Program-made: the position numbers and the translations under genes
Notes under the pieces: model-generated
Databases searched by the model: none
Told to the model about the DNA's origin: nothing
The model's input: the letters and a program-made list of their open reading frames with translations, nothing else
Assembly: GCA_018000455.1 (NCBI GenBank)
Contig: JAGNJW010000019.1
Span: 45,978-109,977, forward strand
Source of the DNA: Acidobacteriota bacterium
GTDB lineage: Bacteria; Acidobacteriota; Vicinamibacteria; Vicinamibacterales; UBA2999
Length of the DNA: 64,000 nt
Reading direction: 5' to 3'
Shown here: positions 18,040 to 26,420 of the stretch, piece by piece
Numbering within the stretch: the stretch's first letter is position 1
Layout of the letters: each line of letters opens with the position of its first letter

Positions 18040-18126
18040 CACGCCGCCGTCTATTGATGGCAGATTCTGCGTCGAGCGACTTGGGCGAGCTGCATCTCGT
18101 CCGGCTGATCCTAGCCCGTGCGTTGC

Positions 18127-18804
18127 TCAGTAACCAACCGCAACACCCAGCCCCGCAGCGAGCAGCGCCCAGCCCACGCCTCGCGTCGGTGGCTAATTGC
18201 TCGGCGTGTCGTTCCCCCCGATGAAGCGCGCGCACGGATGGCACGAACGCCACGTTGTGGCGCACGCGCATCACTACGTCCATCCCAGCTCCGAAGGCGG
18301 GGACGAGGTCCATCAGGGTTTCTTCGTAGGCGACAGCACTCGGCGGGAACGACGTCCACGGAGGCCCACCAGCGTTGTCCGGCGTCGGGACACGCCGATC
18401 AACGCGACGGCGTGGGCACTGAGCGCCAGGCCCGGGTCTGTCAACGCGAACTTCAGACCGCCGGAGACCGGAACGTCACGATGCTGTACGGACAGCTCCA
18501 GGAAGCCGCCCGCCAGGCGACGTGTCTGTTCTGCGTGCAGGCTCGGCCCGAGCATTCCTTCGACGACCACGGCCGTCCGCGGAGACAGTCGAGCACCAGC
18601 ACTGAGGCCGACGGCAAGACCAGCACCACCGACTGGCCCGCACACGTTCGGGCACTCTTCCTCGCCTTCTGCCTGACTGGCAATCGCGGCAGACACTGCG
18701 ACCCAGGCGCGCGACGCCGCTGTGACAGCGCTTTGTGAGGTAGCCAGGCGCGGAACACAAAGCAGCATCGCGGCTGCCAGCCAGTAGACTCTCCGCGCAC
18801 TCAT
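18127..18804 (-). pseudogene. Decayed outer-membrane beta-barrel-like gene
   Basis: The first part (start 18804) has a signal peptide (RRVYWLAAAMLLCVPRLATS) and then glycine-rich, alternating hydrophobic strands. The frame breaks near 18400. A shift by one base restores a good continuation, PTPDNAGGPPWTSFPPS, then EETLMDLVPAFGAGMDVV and RHNVAFVPSVRALHRG. A second shift near 18215 leads to NDTPSN and a stop, with a barrel-like strand WALLAAGLGVAVGY ending at 18127 in the same frame after that stop. At least two frameshifts and an internal stop make this a pseudogene unless sequencing errors are involved. It is related to porin-family or OmpA-like beta-barrel proteins by pattern only. Confidence 0.6.
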
Positions 18805-18861
18805 GTCGCCGCTATGGATGGCCACTTCATTTTCTCCTCCGAGGGCGACAACGCACAGTCG

Positions 18862-19428
18862 CTATCGGTCAATCACGGTGCGCGCCAGTTCTGGCGTGAC
18901 GATGGCCGCTTCTCCACCGCCTTCCACACGTGCCGTGATTGCCAAGCGATACGGTGTTCCCTGCGCGACGGGCGCCGCAAACGGGAGCTCAATTCTCGTG
19001 AACGATGTGAGATGGCGATAGGTGTCGCCGAGTGGCGCGACGATTGGCTGCCCCAGCTTCCGCCGATTCAACGCCCGCTCAATCACATACTCTTCAGCGC
19101 CAGCCGCCCGGCGCGCAGTGGTCGTCAGAACGAAACGCTGCACGCCACGGTCGACCCAGAAGGCAACTTCGCGGCGCACGTCAACCTGCCAGGTCACAGT
19201 CACTTGATCGTGCCCTCTGAGCCGCACGGCCAGGTCGTCAACGCGGTCGGGGAGGAGGTCAAAGGTCACGAGCAGCGACGAGCCAGCCCTTGACACCACC
19301 AGCTTTGGCTCCCGGGCTTCAAGGCCAACGGCAAGCACAAGAACGATGACGGCCCCACAGAGGCGTCCTGCTGCCATCAACCGACTCGAGAGTCTCGCTA
19401 CCCGGATACGCTGCTCGCTATTTAGCAT
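18862..19428 (-). CDS. Secreted DUF4390-like protein
   Basis: This is a protein of about 188 residues with a hydrophobic export segment (MAAGRLCGAVIVLVLAVGLEA, beginning 17 residues in). The body follows the DUF4390 pattern: LLVTFDLLPDRVDDLAVRL, then a strand VTVTWQVDVRREVAFWVDRG and the tail LTSFTRIELPFAAPV. The aromatic W-D pair at FWVDRG corresponds to the family's conserved WW.D region. Start 19428 is favoured by an AAGGGA ribosome-like site; 19377 directly before the signal helix is the alternative. DUF4390 function is unknown; proteins of the family are envelope-linked. It lies 58 bp upstream of the decayed barrel gene on the same strand. Confidence 0.6.
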   Translation of the reverse strand: MLNSEQRIRVARLSSRLMAAGRLCGAVIVLVLAVGLEAREPKLVVSRAGSSLLVTFDLLPDRVDDLAVRLRGHDQVTVTWQVDVRREVAFWVDRGVQRFVLTTTARRAAGAEEYVIERALNRRKLGQPIVAPLGDTYRHLTSFTRIELPFAAPVAQGTPYRLAITARVEGGGEAAIVTPELARTVIDR

Positions 19429-19680
19429 GACCCTATCCCTTTGAGCTGAGCTACGAAGCCACTGGACCACCTGCACCGCCCGCCCTCGACGCGCCGAGCC
19501 TCACGCGCTGCGCCAGACACTAAATCGTCGCCCCTCGGGTACTAGGAGTGACGGGGACATCGGGTAGGGCTGTCCCGCCCGCATGACGCAATCGCCTCGC
19601 GCATCGAGGTGCGCGCAGTGGACTCGCTGACGCCTATCTCGATGCTACTATCCCGCTTGCGTGGTTAGGCGTCGAAACTC

Positions 19681-21240
19681 ATGACCTCCACCCGGGCGCT
19701 CAGCGCGATGGGTGTCCGCCCCTGGCTGCTCCTTTGTGCCGTAGTCGTAGGCGCCATTGCAACTAATGGGCTCGCCCGGTCGACACCCGAGGCGTTCCCA
19801 TTCGGCGACGTGGCGGTCATCGAGATCGCGGTCGGAACAACCCTGAGAGACGCCGTCGCACTCGGGCCGTATTCACAGTTTGGGTGGCACCACCCGGGGC
19901 CGATGATGTTCTACCTGTTGGCGCCATTCTACGCGCTGGCGGGTTCGAACAGCATCGGCCTGGCGGTTGGGGCGCTCGTACTGAATGTGGGCGCGATCAC
20001 TACGGTCGGATGGATGCTCGCGAAACACTGCGGGGCTGTCGTGGCCGGCACAGTGACACTCGTGCTGTCGGCGTACCTGCTTCGATGCGGCGACCTCGCC
20101 ACCAGCGTGTGGAACCCACATCTCATCGTGCTCCCGCTGATCGCCGCGATCGTGTTTTGGGCTGCCGCAGGTGCGGGGAGCGGAGCGTCAGCTGTCGGCG
20201 CGGCTGCCTTCGTGTCATTCGTCGCGCAGAGCAGCGTGTCGGTCGTCCCCGTCGCCGCTGCTATTGTCGGGGGTGGCCTGGCGCTCTCCTCTTGGGTCGG
20301 TAGTTCTACGACTAATGCAGCAGAGAGCCGCCCGGCTCGATGGGCCTGGCGAGCACTCCTAATTGGGCTCGTCCTGTGGCTTCCGCCGCTCTTTGAGCAA
20401 ATGAACGGCCGACCCGGAAATCTGTCGAAGCTGCTCGACTTCTTCATCGCCAGTCCATCCGGAGGACAGGACTGGCCCGAGGCGGTTTGGGCGTGGGGGG
20501 ACGTGACGACAGCCGCCGTGCGGCCAGGATTCACGCTGCCGTGGGGCCAGACGTATGAACGTCGTGGCTCATGGCCAACGACGATGCTTGCCCTAGGCCA
20601 ACTCGCGGCCCTGCTCTCGGTGGCGGTATTGACATGGCGACGAGGTCAAATGCTGTTCGCCCGCCTTTGCGTCTTGACGGCTCTCGCCTCAGGCGTCGCC
20701 GCCTGGTCGATCACGCGCATCAACGGCACCATCGGCGACTATCAGATCTTCTGGCTCTCTGCCGTTGGAGCCCTCAACTTGGCACTCGTGGCGGCGGCGG
20801 TTCTTCGGCGGCTTTCAATAGCGCCTCAACTCGTTCGACAAGTGGGCTGGGGCGCGGGCGTGCTCATCACCATATCGCTCGCTGCTGCTGCGTTCGGCGG
20901 CCTGACGCGCGCACGTCAGTACGGCTCGGGCCAGCGCGCTATGCAAGCGCCTCGACTTGTTGTCTCAAACGCGACGGTCGAATACCTTGAGCGCCACAAC
21001 GTGGCCCGGCCGCTATTCAAACTCAATTCAACCAGTTGGCTGCAGGCTGCTGGGGTCGTGCTCCATGCGTACCGCCGCCACGGCGAGCTTGCGGTCTCGC
21101 CGGAATGGGTGGGGGTATTCGGAGAAGCTCTGGCTCCGAACGGGTCCGAGGACGTCGCGCTTGAGATTGGTGGAGGCTGCCCTCCTGGGCGATTCATCGT
21201 GGCCAGCGCCGACGGGTTGTGCGTGTACCGGAGCGAATGA
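19681..21240 (+). CDS. Island-borne polytopic membrane protein, glycosyltransferase-like
   Basis: This 519-residue protein has an N-terminal helix (WLLLCAVVVGAIATNGLA) followed by an external loop with FPFGDVAVIEIAVGTTLRDA, then the marker segment YSQFGWHHPGPMMFYLLAPFY. The Y-x-x-F-G-W-x-H-P-G-P-x-x-F/Y-Y pattern is typical of Acidobacterial and Actinobacterial membrane proteins predicted to act in cell-surface glycan assembly. About ten further helices and a short soluble C-terminus follow. The Asp in FGDVAVIE is a candidate catalytic acid by GT-C analogy. It is the third such gene on the island, consistent with a surface-polysaccharide modification cargo. A TACTAT box about 35 bp upstream may be a promoter -10. 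Confidence 0.65.
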   Translation: MTSTRALSAMGVRPWLLLCAVVVGAIATNGLARSTPEAFPFGDVAVIEIAVGTTLRDAVALGPYSQFGWHHPGPMMFYLLAPFYALAGSNSIGLAVGALVLNVGAITTVGWMLAKHCGAVVAGTVTLVLSAYLLRCGDLATSVWNPHLIVLPLIAAIVFWAAAGAGSGASAVGAAAFVSFVAQSSVSVVPVAAAIVGGGLALSSWVGSSTTNAAESRPARWAWRALLIGLVLWLPPLFEQMNGRPGNLSKLLDFFIASPSGGQDWPEAVWAWGDVTTAAVRPGFTLPWGQTYERRGSWPTTMLALGQLAALLSVAVLTWRRGQMLFARLCVLTALASGVAAWSITRINGTIGDYQIFWLSAVGALNLALVAAAVLRRLSIAPQLVRQVGWGAGVLITISLAAAAFGGLTRARQYGSGQRAMQAPRLVVSNATVEYLERHNVARPLFKLNSTSWLQAAGVVLHAYRRHGELAVSPEWVGVFGEALAPNGSEDVALEIGGGCPPGRFIVASADGLCVYRSE

Positions 21241-21322
21241 AGTCCTGGCGCGCAAGCAACGGTCGGTTCGCTGGACTTGTGCGCGCGACATGTACACTTG
21301 ATCCGAGCAGCGGACGGTTTAA

Positions 21323-21634
21323 CTACGCCGCCTGACGCCTTCGCGGTTCGTCGATGCGCGCCAAGCTGAGCTTGAGCCTGAACGGCTTCAGCAGCCGGTT
21401 CATCGTCTCCTGCGTCGGGTTGTGCCTCGGGTTGATCGCGCGCAGCACGTTCGGCCCCGCCATCTTCACCTTCGCGGCGAATTCCTTCACGCCCATCGCG
21501 CGGATCACCTTTCCGAGCGCCACCTGAATCGGCACGCCTTCGTCCATGGCCGCCAGCAGGAACTCGCGGGCGAACTCCTGGTCTCGCAGGTCCTGCGCCA
21601 GCCCTTCGTTCCAGTCTCTGCTGCGTCGTGCCAT
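21323..21634 (-). CDS. HigA-like HTH antitoxin (copy 1, intact pair)
   Basis: This 103-residue protein has an N-terminal partner-binding part (DWNEGLAQDLRDQEFAREFL, LAAMDEGVPIQVALGKVIRA) and a helix-turn-helix (MGVKEFAAKVKMAGPNVLRA) with the following conserved NPRHNPTQETMNRLLKPF. This is the addiction-module antidote family found after HigB/Gp49-type toxins. The start lies one base after the toxin stop, with the ribosome site GGGGAGAAG formed by the toxin's last codons, so it is translationally coupled. Near-identical copies lie at 22498 and 29937. The likely role is to neutralise the upstream toxin and repress the operon. Confidence 0.85.
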   Translation of the reverse strand: MARRSRDWNEGLAQDLRDQEFAREFLLAAMDEGVPIQVALGKVIRAMGVKEFAAKVKMAGPNVLRAINPRHNPTQETMNRLLKPFRLKLSLARIDEPRRRQAA

Positions 21635-21635
21635 G

Positions 21636-21956
21636 TCACTTCTCCCCGAGGTAGTCGCGCCAGTACTGCTGGGCTCGCCGGATGTCCTTCGCCTGAGTCC
21701 CCTTCGACCCGCCCACGAGCAGCAGTACCAGCGTCGCGCCGTCTTGGCCGAAGTAGAGGCGGTAGCCGGGTCCGAACATCACCCTGGCCTCCTGCACGCC
21801 GCCCCCGACACCCTTGTGGTCGCCCAGGTCGCCCGTCTCGAAGCGCACGACGCGAGCCTGCACTCTGGCGCGGGTGGCGCGGTCCAGCGTGTCCAGCCAG
21901 TCCCTGAAGGGGACTTTCCCGTCGGCCGTCTCGTACTCGCGGACCGTCACTACCAT
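21636..21956 (-). CDS. RelE/HigB-type toxin (Gp49-like, addiction-module killer; copy 1)
   Basis: This 106-residue protein follows the RelE/ParE-superfamily killer pattern: VREYETADGKVPFRDWLDTL, DRATRARVQARVVRFETGD, VQEARVMFGPGYRLYFGQDG and LVLLLVGGSKGTQAKDIRRA with a YWRDYL tail. Full length for the family. ATG 21956 is taken because the family begins at VVTVREYE and a GGAGG site precedes it; a longer frame from 22082 enters the repeat region. The known mode is ribosome-dependent mRNA cleavage. The toxin precedes the antitoxin, as in higBA. Upstream lies an AT-rich imperfect palindrome, the likely operator. Confidence 0.87.
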   Translation of the reverse strand: MVVTVREYETADGKVPFRDWLDTLDRATRARVQARVVRFETGDLGDHKGVGGGVQEARVMFGPGYRLYFGQDGATLVLLLVGGSKGTQAKDIRRAQQYWRDYLGEK

Positions 21957-21971
21957 CGTGGAGGCCTCCAC

Positions 21972-21995
21972 TAAACTATCACAAACGATACTTTT
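21972..21995 (-). promoter_or_regulatory. Probable TA operator (copy 1)
   Basis: An AT-rich imperfect inverted repeat, TAAACTATC (21972-21980) and GATACTTTT (21987-21995), spaced by six bases, lies 16 bp before the toxin start in otherwise GC-rich DNA. The corresponding site of the second copy (23146-23169) is more symmetric. The position fits autoregulation by the antitoxin. Confidence 0.5.
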
Positions 21996-22065
21996 GGAGG
22001 CGGCGGGACAAGGCCCGTGGAACAGGGCACGGGCCCGGCGGAATCCGGTTCCCGCCGCCGAAATA

Positions 22066-22257
22066 GCAAGCGGCGGGACCACTGCCCCGCCGCCTCCAAT
22101 ATCCCTCCAGAATTTGGGTCGATTTTGGGTGTGTCCCGAGGACGCCGGTGAACTCGGCGAACGACGGCAACTGCCGCTGGCAGAACGCGTTAGCCCCAGA
22201 AGTCGCGCGCCATCAGTGAGTTACCGATCTCGCGCTTTTCGCGTTCAACTCCCGCCG
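22066..22257 (+). repeat. About 190-bp direct repeat (copy A) next to the right att site
   Basis: This segment recurs at 31342-31536 with roughly nine in ten positions identical by eye. Both contain a partial tmRNA acceptor-like motif (CCGCCGCCTCC) at the beginning and a T-arm-like GTTCAAC at the end. Copy A runs directly into the right att candidate. It appears to be an island-end sequence left by separate integration or duplication events. Confidence 0.75.
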
Positions 22258-22268
22258 CCTCCACCACT
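22243..22268 (+). repeat. Candidate right attachment site (copy of the tmRNA 3' end)
   Basis: These 26 bases are identical to 10861-10886, spanning the tmRNA T-arm, acceptor strand and CCA. The rest of the tmRNA is absent here. With the integrase next to the other copy this defines an island of about 11.4 kb. Two degenerate relatives lie at about 22396-22409 and 31576-31588. Confidence 0.75.
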
Positions 22269-22314
22269 CCTTCACTGCGTTCAGTCGTGGTGTCGGCGCC
22301 GTAGTTAGGCGCGC

Positions 22315-22337
22315 AAGTCGCGCCAGCGGCGCGACTT
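22315..22337. terminator. Perfect 10-bp hairpin downstream of the right att site
   Basis: AAGTCGCGCC (22315-22324), loop AGC and GGCGCGACTT (22328-22337) form a perfect stem. No T-run follows, so termination is uncertain. A 63-bp segment after it (22347-22409) recurs at 31526-31588 with about five differences, and ends in another partial att motif. Confidence 0.45.
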
Positions 22338-22497
22338 AGCGGGCACAACTCCCGCCGACCACGACGAACGTTTCTCCCTCGAGCAGCTCGGTTTACCCGC
22401 CGCCTCCACGACTCTGCCGCAGCTGGACCGCCCCGCGATGCACAGCCTATTGGCGCCGGCGTCGCGGCGCGGCTGTGACGGCCCGGCCCAGGCGCCG

Positions 22498-22809
22498 CTA
22501 CGCGGCGTGACGTCCTTGCGGCTCCTCGATCCGGGCCAGGCTGAGCTTTAGCCGGAACGGCTGCAGCAACCGGTTCATCGTGTCCTGCGTCGGGTTGTGC
22601 CTCGGATTGATCGCTCGCAGCACGTTCGGGCCCGCCATCTTCACCTTCGCCGCGAACTCCTTGACGCCCATCGCGCGGATCACTCTCCCCAGCGCGACCT
22701 GAATCGGCACGCCCTCGTCCATCGCCGCCAGCAGGAACTCGCGCGCGAACTCCTGGTCTCGGAGGTCCTGCGCCAGTCCTTCGTTCCAGTCTCTACTGCG
22801 TCGTGCCAG
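22498..22809 (-). CDS. HigA-like antitoxin (copy 2) with a CTG in place of the start codon
   Basis: The coding sequence aligns throughout with the copy at 21323 (VALGRVIRAMGVKEFAAKVK, then NPRHNPTQDTMNRLLQPF) and is full length at 103 codons, but the position of the ATG is CTG (22807-22809). Translation could begin weakly at CTG or at the internal ATG at 22722 (74 residues, keeping the HTH). The preceding toxin copy is frameshifted, so the protein no longer has an obvious partner of its own; it could still act on the toxin encoded at 21636. Confidence 0.55.
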   Translation of the reverse strand: MARRSRDWNEGLAQDLRDQEFAREFLLAAMDEGVPIQVALGRVIRAMGVKEFAAKVKMAGPNVLRAINPRHNPTQDTMNRLLQPFRLKLSLARIEEPQGRHAA

Positions 22810-22810
22810 G

Positions 22811-23130
22811 TCACTCCTCCCCGAGGTAGTCGCGCCAGTAATGCTGGGCGCGCCGGATGTCCTTCGCCTGGGTTCCCTTCGACCCGCCCACCAACAGCAG
22901 CACCAGCGTTGCGCCGTCCTGGCCGAAGTAGATGCGGTAGCCTTGCCCGAACATCACCCTGGCCTCCTGCACGCCGCCCCCGACGCTCTTGTGGTCGCCC
23001 AGGTGCCCGTCTCGAAGCGAACGACGCTCGCCTGCACCCTGGCGCGGGCGGCGCGGTCCAGCGTCTCCAGCCAGTCCCTGAAGGGGACTTTTCCATCGGC
23101 CGTCTCGTACTCGCGGACCGTCACTGCCAT
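22811..23130 (-). pseudogene. Frameshifted RelE/HigB-type toxin (copy 2)
   Basis: This aligns with the intact toxin at 21636 from its start (VTVREYETADGKVPFRDWLE) to its end (YWRDYLGEE), but one C is missing where the intact copy has CCCAGGTCGCCCG and this one has CCCAGGTGCCCG (near 23004). The frame is lost after about 42 residues, before the conserved central strands and catalytic region. All other spacing, including the single base between toxin stop and antitoxin start, is kept. It is a decayed duplicate of the neighbouring TA unit. Confidence 0.8.
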
Positions 23131-23145
23131 CGTGGAGGCCTCACT

Positions 23146-23169
23146 TAAAATATCATAAACGATAGTTTA
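23146..23169 (-). promoter_or_regulatory. Probable TA operator (copy 2)
   Basis: The inverted repeat TAAAATATC (23146-23154) and GATAGTTTA (23161-23169) has one mismatch and a six-base spacer. It lies at the same place relative to the toxin start as the site at 21972. The palindrome is better kept than the gene it controls. Confidence 0.5.
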
Positions 23170-23381
23170 GGAGGCGGCGGCCCAGGGCTCGTCAAGCGGG
23201 CCAGGGCACGGCGGGATTTGTTTTCCGCCGCGCGAAATCAGCGCGATCGTCACGTTCGACAACGCCTAACGTCCGCGCCGTTGACGAGACCTCGGCGCGT
23301 GGACCTTCCCCTCCGTGCGAGCAATGCCGCGCAGCGGCGTGCTATCGGCGGCGCTGGGGCGGGCCGAAACACGATCACACC

Positions 23382-26300
23382 GTGGAGGGCCTGATCGTCC
23401 TCGTTGCCACTCTGATCGGCCTTGCCGTCGTCGCCGGCCCGATCTTCTCTGTACTGGGCTTCGTGCGCTCGCGCGACACGCGCAAGAAGCTGGAAGAGCT
23501 GCAGCGCACGGTGGAGTTCCTCGAGCGCCGTGTGGTCGAACTGAGCAAGCGCGACGCGGCCACAGCGCCAAACGTCGCACCTCCGCGGCTGGCGCCCGCG
23601 CCGATCCCGACCGCGCAGCCAGTGCTGGCCACGCCCATCCCGACCCCACCGCCAGTCCCGGCCACGGCTCCAGCAGCGCCGTTGCGGACCCCACCGCCGC
23701 CGAGCGTGGCGTCGCCTCGACCGCCGACGCCACTGCCGCGGGTGGAGTCGCCCCCGGCCGAGCCGCCACCCGCTCCACCCGCTCCGTCGTTCGACTGGGA
23801 GAGCATGCTGGGCGTGCGCGGCGCGGCCTGGATGGGCGGCATCACGCTGGTCATCGCGGCCGCGTTCTTCGCCAAGTGGAGCATCGACCAGGGCTTCTTC
23901 TCGCCGACGATCCGCATCGCCATGATGCTGCTAGCCGGCACGGGCGCCCTGGCGTGGGCCGAACTGAAGCTGCGCGAAGGCTTCGACAGCACCGCCAACG
24001 CCGTGTCGGGCGCCGGTGTGGTGACGCTCTACCTGGCGTTCTTTGCCGCCCACAGCCTGTATCAGCTCTTCGGGCTCACCGTGACCTTCGTCGCGATGAT
24101 GCTCGTCACAGGCGTGGCCGCGGTGATTGCGGTCAGGCACGCCGCGCTCTTCACCGCCGTCATCGGCCTGGTCGGCGGTCTGGCCACACCGGTGCTGATC
24201 TCGACCGGTGTCGATCGCCCGCTCGGCTTCTTCTCGTATCTCCTGGTCCTCGCGGTGGGCTTCCTCCACGTGGCCGAGCGCCGGCAGTGGTCGGCCATCA
24301 CGATGCTGTCGCTGGCCGGCACGGCGCTGCTGCAACTCGGCTGGTATGGCACCTACCTGGCGCCAGAGAAGCTGCTCGTGGCAATGGGCGCCTTTGCCGC
24401 GATCGGCGCCGCCTACCTATGGCACGCGCTACGGGTAGCGGACGCGAAGGAGCCACTCGCCTATCAGGTGAGTCTGGGCGGCGGGCTCGTGCCGCTCGTC
24501 TTCGTCGTAGCCGTAGCCGCCGATCCGCGCTTCGGGCCGCAGTGGGCGCTCGTGCTCGGTTATCTCGCCGCGCTCGGGGCGGGCCTCGCCTGGATTGCGC
24601 TGCGCCATACGCAGCCGGTGCTCGTGGCCGCGAGCGCTGCGGCCACGGGGCTTGCGCTGACCGTACAAGGGGCCGCCATCGAGCCGTCTCCTAACACGTG
24701 GGGACTGGCGGCCGCCGCCGTGGCCGTGGCCGCCGGTTACACGGAGCTGCCGCGCGTGGCGGTGCGAGCCGGCGCCGACTGGCTGGCCGAACCGCATCCG
24801 CTCGCCGGATTCGTCGGCTTCATGCCGGTCGCCGGGCTCTTCGCGCTGGCGTGGTTGCTCGTGCCGGGCGAGCCGTCCACCTGGCTATTCCTTGGCCTGC
24901 TGGCCGCGCTGTTTGCCGCGCTCGCCGAACGCACGCGCAGTGGGCGCTGGCCCGGCGCGCTCGCGCTCGGGTCGCTGCTGCTGGCCCTGCTGTGCGCGCG
25001 CTGGTTCGCGGTGATGGCCAGTCCGGGCGGCTACTTGGGCCATCTGGCCATTCCGCACCTGTTCGCCGTGTCGGCGGCCACCCTGGTGATGCGCCGCCAG
25101 CTGACCGGACCGCCCGACGCCGCGCTGGTGTGGTGGCGCCGCGACCTCGTGGCGGTTCTCGCGGCCAGCGCCGTCGCCTACCTGGGCCTGTTTGCAGGGG
25201 TGGACCGCACCGCGTACTCGGCGCCGGCGCCGCTCTTCGCGTTGCTCGCTCTCGACCTCGCGCTGGTGCTGATCGTCACGCTCCGCACCGGCTGGACGCC
25301 ACTCGTGCCAGCAGCCGCGACCGCCGCCGTCGTCTTCGCCGCCGCCTGGCATTCCCACTTCTCGCTGATCGTGGCACCGCCGGCCGTCGTCGCCTACGTG
25401 GCCGTCTACGCGGTCTTCGTGACGCTGCCGTTCGCCGTGGTGCGCCGGCTGGCACCCGCGTGGACGACCGCACCGCTGCCGTGGCTCACCTCCGCGCTCA
25501 TCGGGCCGGCCATGTTCCTGCTCTTCTACGACGCCTGGGCCCAGCTGTGGGGCAAGGCTTGGATCGGTGTGGTGCCGGTGTTGATGGCCACGGTGAGCGT
25601 GGCCGCACTGAACGGCGTCAGCCGTCACTTCGCGCCTGACACCAGCGCTGGAGCCACGCGGCGCTTGAACTACTTGGCGCTCTTTGCCGCGATCGCGCTG
25701 GGCTTTGTCGCGGCAGCGCTGCCCGTGCAGGTCAATCGCCAGTGGATCACGCTCGGCTGGGCGCTCGAGGCGTCGGCCGTGTGGTGGCTGTTCGGGCGGC
25801 TGCCGCATCCCGGCCTGAAGTACTTCGGCTGGGCACTCTTCGCGGCCGTGGGCGTGCGGCTGCTCGTGAATCCGGCAGTGTTGCGCTACGAGCCACGCGG
25901 CTACGCCATCCTCAACTGGCTGCTCTACACTTACGCGGTGCCGGCACTCGCGTGTCTGGTCGGCGCCGTGTGGCTGCGCCGGGCCGAAGCCCGCCGCGGC
26001 GAGTCGCCGCGCTTCGACTACGTCGCGCGCGACCGCGAGATCCCTGCCGCCTTCGTAGCCTTCCTGGGGCTGTTGCTCATCTTCTGGCTGATCAACCTCG
26101 AGATCGCCGATTTCTACTCGGCCGGACGTTACGTCGAGCTCGACCTGTCGCGCCATCTGCAGCGCGATCTCACCCGCTCGTTTGCATGGGGCCTCTACGC
26201 GATCGCGCTGCTCGTCATCGGTCTGTGGCGCGGCCAGCGCGGCCTGCGGCTCGTGTCGCTCGGTTTCCTGATGCTCACCGTGGCCAAGGTGTTCGTCTAC

Positions 26301-26420
26301 GACCTGGGCCAGCTCACCGGGCTCTATCGCATCGTCTCGTTCATGGCGCTCGGCGCATCGCTGATTCTCGTGTCGCTGCTCTACCAGCGCTTCGCGGCGC
26401 GCGAGGAGTCTCCCGTATGA
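23382..26420 (+). CDS. DUF2339 polytopic membrane protein
   Basis: This 1012-residue protein has an N-terminal membrane anchor (LIVLVATLIGLAVVAGPIFS), a short coiled coil (KKLEELQRTVEFLERRVVEL), a Pro/Ala-rich linker to about residue 135, and then the DUF2339 signature FDWESMLGVRGAAWMGGITL followed by more than twenty hydrophobic helices. Starts at GTG 23382. The known role of DUF2339 is unclear; the family is a large predicted membrane protein often next to DUF3999. The stop overlaps the next start (ATGA), so they are coupled. It may act in envelope stress or transport, which is inference. Codon use matches the backbone rather than the TA genes. Confidence 0.88.
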   Translation: MEGLIVLVATLIGLAVVAGPIFSVLGFVRSRDTRKKLEELQRTVEFLERRVVELSKRDAATAPNVAPPRLAPAPIPTAQPVLATPIPTPPPVPATAPAAPLRTPPPPSVASPRPPTPLPRVESPPAEPPPAPPAPSFDWESMLGVRGAAWMGGITLVIAAAFFAKWSIDQGFFSPTIRIAMMLLAGTGALAWAELKLREGFDSTANAVSGAGVVTLYLAFFAAHSLYQLFGLTVTFVAMMLVTGVAAVIAVRHAALFTAVIGLVGGLATPVLISTGVDRPLGFFSYLLVLAVGFLHVAERRQWSAITMLSLAGTALLQLGWYGTYLAPEKLLVAMGAFAAIGAAYLWHALRVADAKEPLAYQVSLGGGLVPLVFVVAVAADPRFGPQWALVLGYLAALGAGLAWIALRHTQPVLVAASAAATGLALTVQGAAIEPSPNTWGLAAAAVAVAAGYTELPRVAVRAGADWLAEPHPLAGFVGFMPVAGLFALAWLLVPGEPSTWLFLGLLAALFAALAERTRSGRWPGALALGSLLLALLCARWFAVMASPGGYLGHLAIPHLFAVSAATLVMRRQLTGPPDAALVWWRRDLVAVLAASAVAYLGLFAGVDRTAYSAPAPLFALLALDLALVLIVTLRTGWTPLVPAAATAAVVFAAAWHSHFSLIVAPPAVVAYVAVYAVFVTLPFAVVRRLAPAWTTAPLPWLTSALIGPAMFLLFYDAWAQLWGKAWIGVVPVLMATVSVAALNGVSRHFAPDTSAGATRRLNYLALFAAIALGFVAAALPVQVNRQWITLGWALEASAVWWLFGRLPHPGLKYFGWALFAAVGVRLLVNPAVLRYEPRGYAILNWLLYTYAVPALACLVGAVWLRRAEARRGESPRFDYVARDREIPAAFVAFLGLLLIFWLINLEIADFYSAGRYVELDLSRHLQRDLTRSFAWGLYAIALLVIGLWRGQRGLRLVSLGFLMLTVAKVFVYDLGQLTGLYRIVSFMALGASLILVSLLYQRFAAREESPV

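Noticed and set aside
22243..23290. Integron-like attC sites around the TA units (GTTAGGC near 22309 and GCCTAAC near 23263)
   Set aside because: The core motifs are present, but no paired cores at attC spacing with the characteristic internal hairpin were found, and no integron integrase is in the window.
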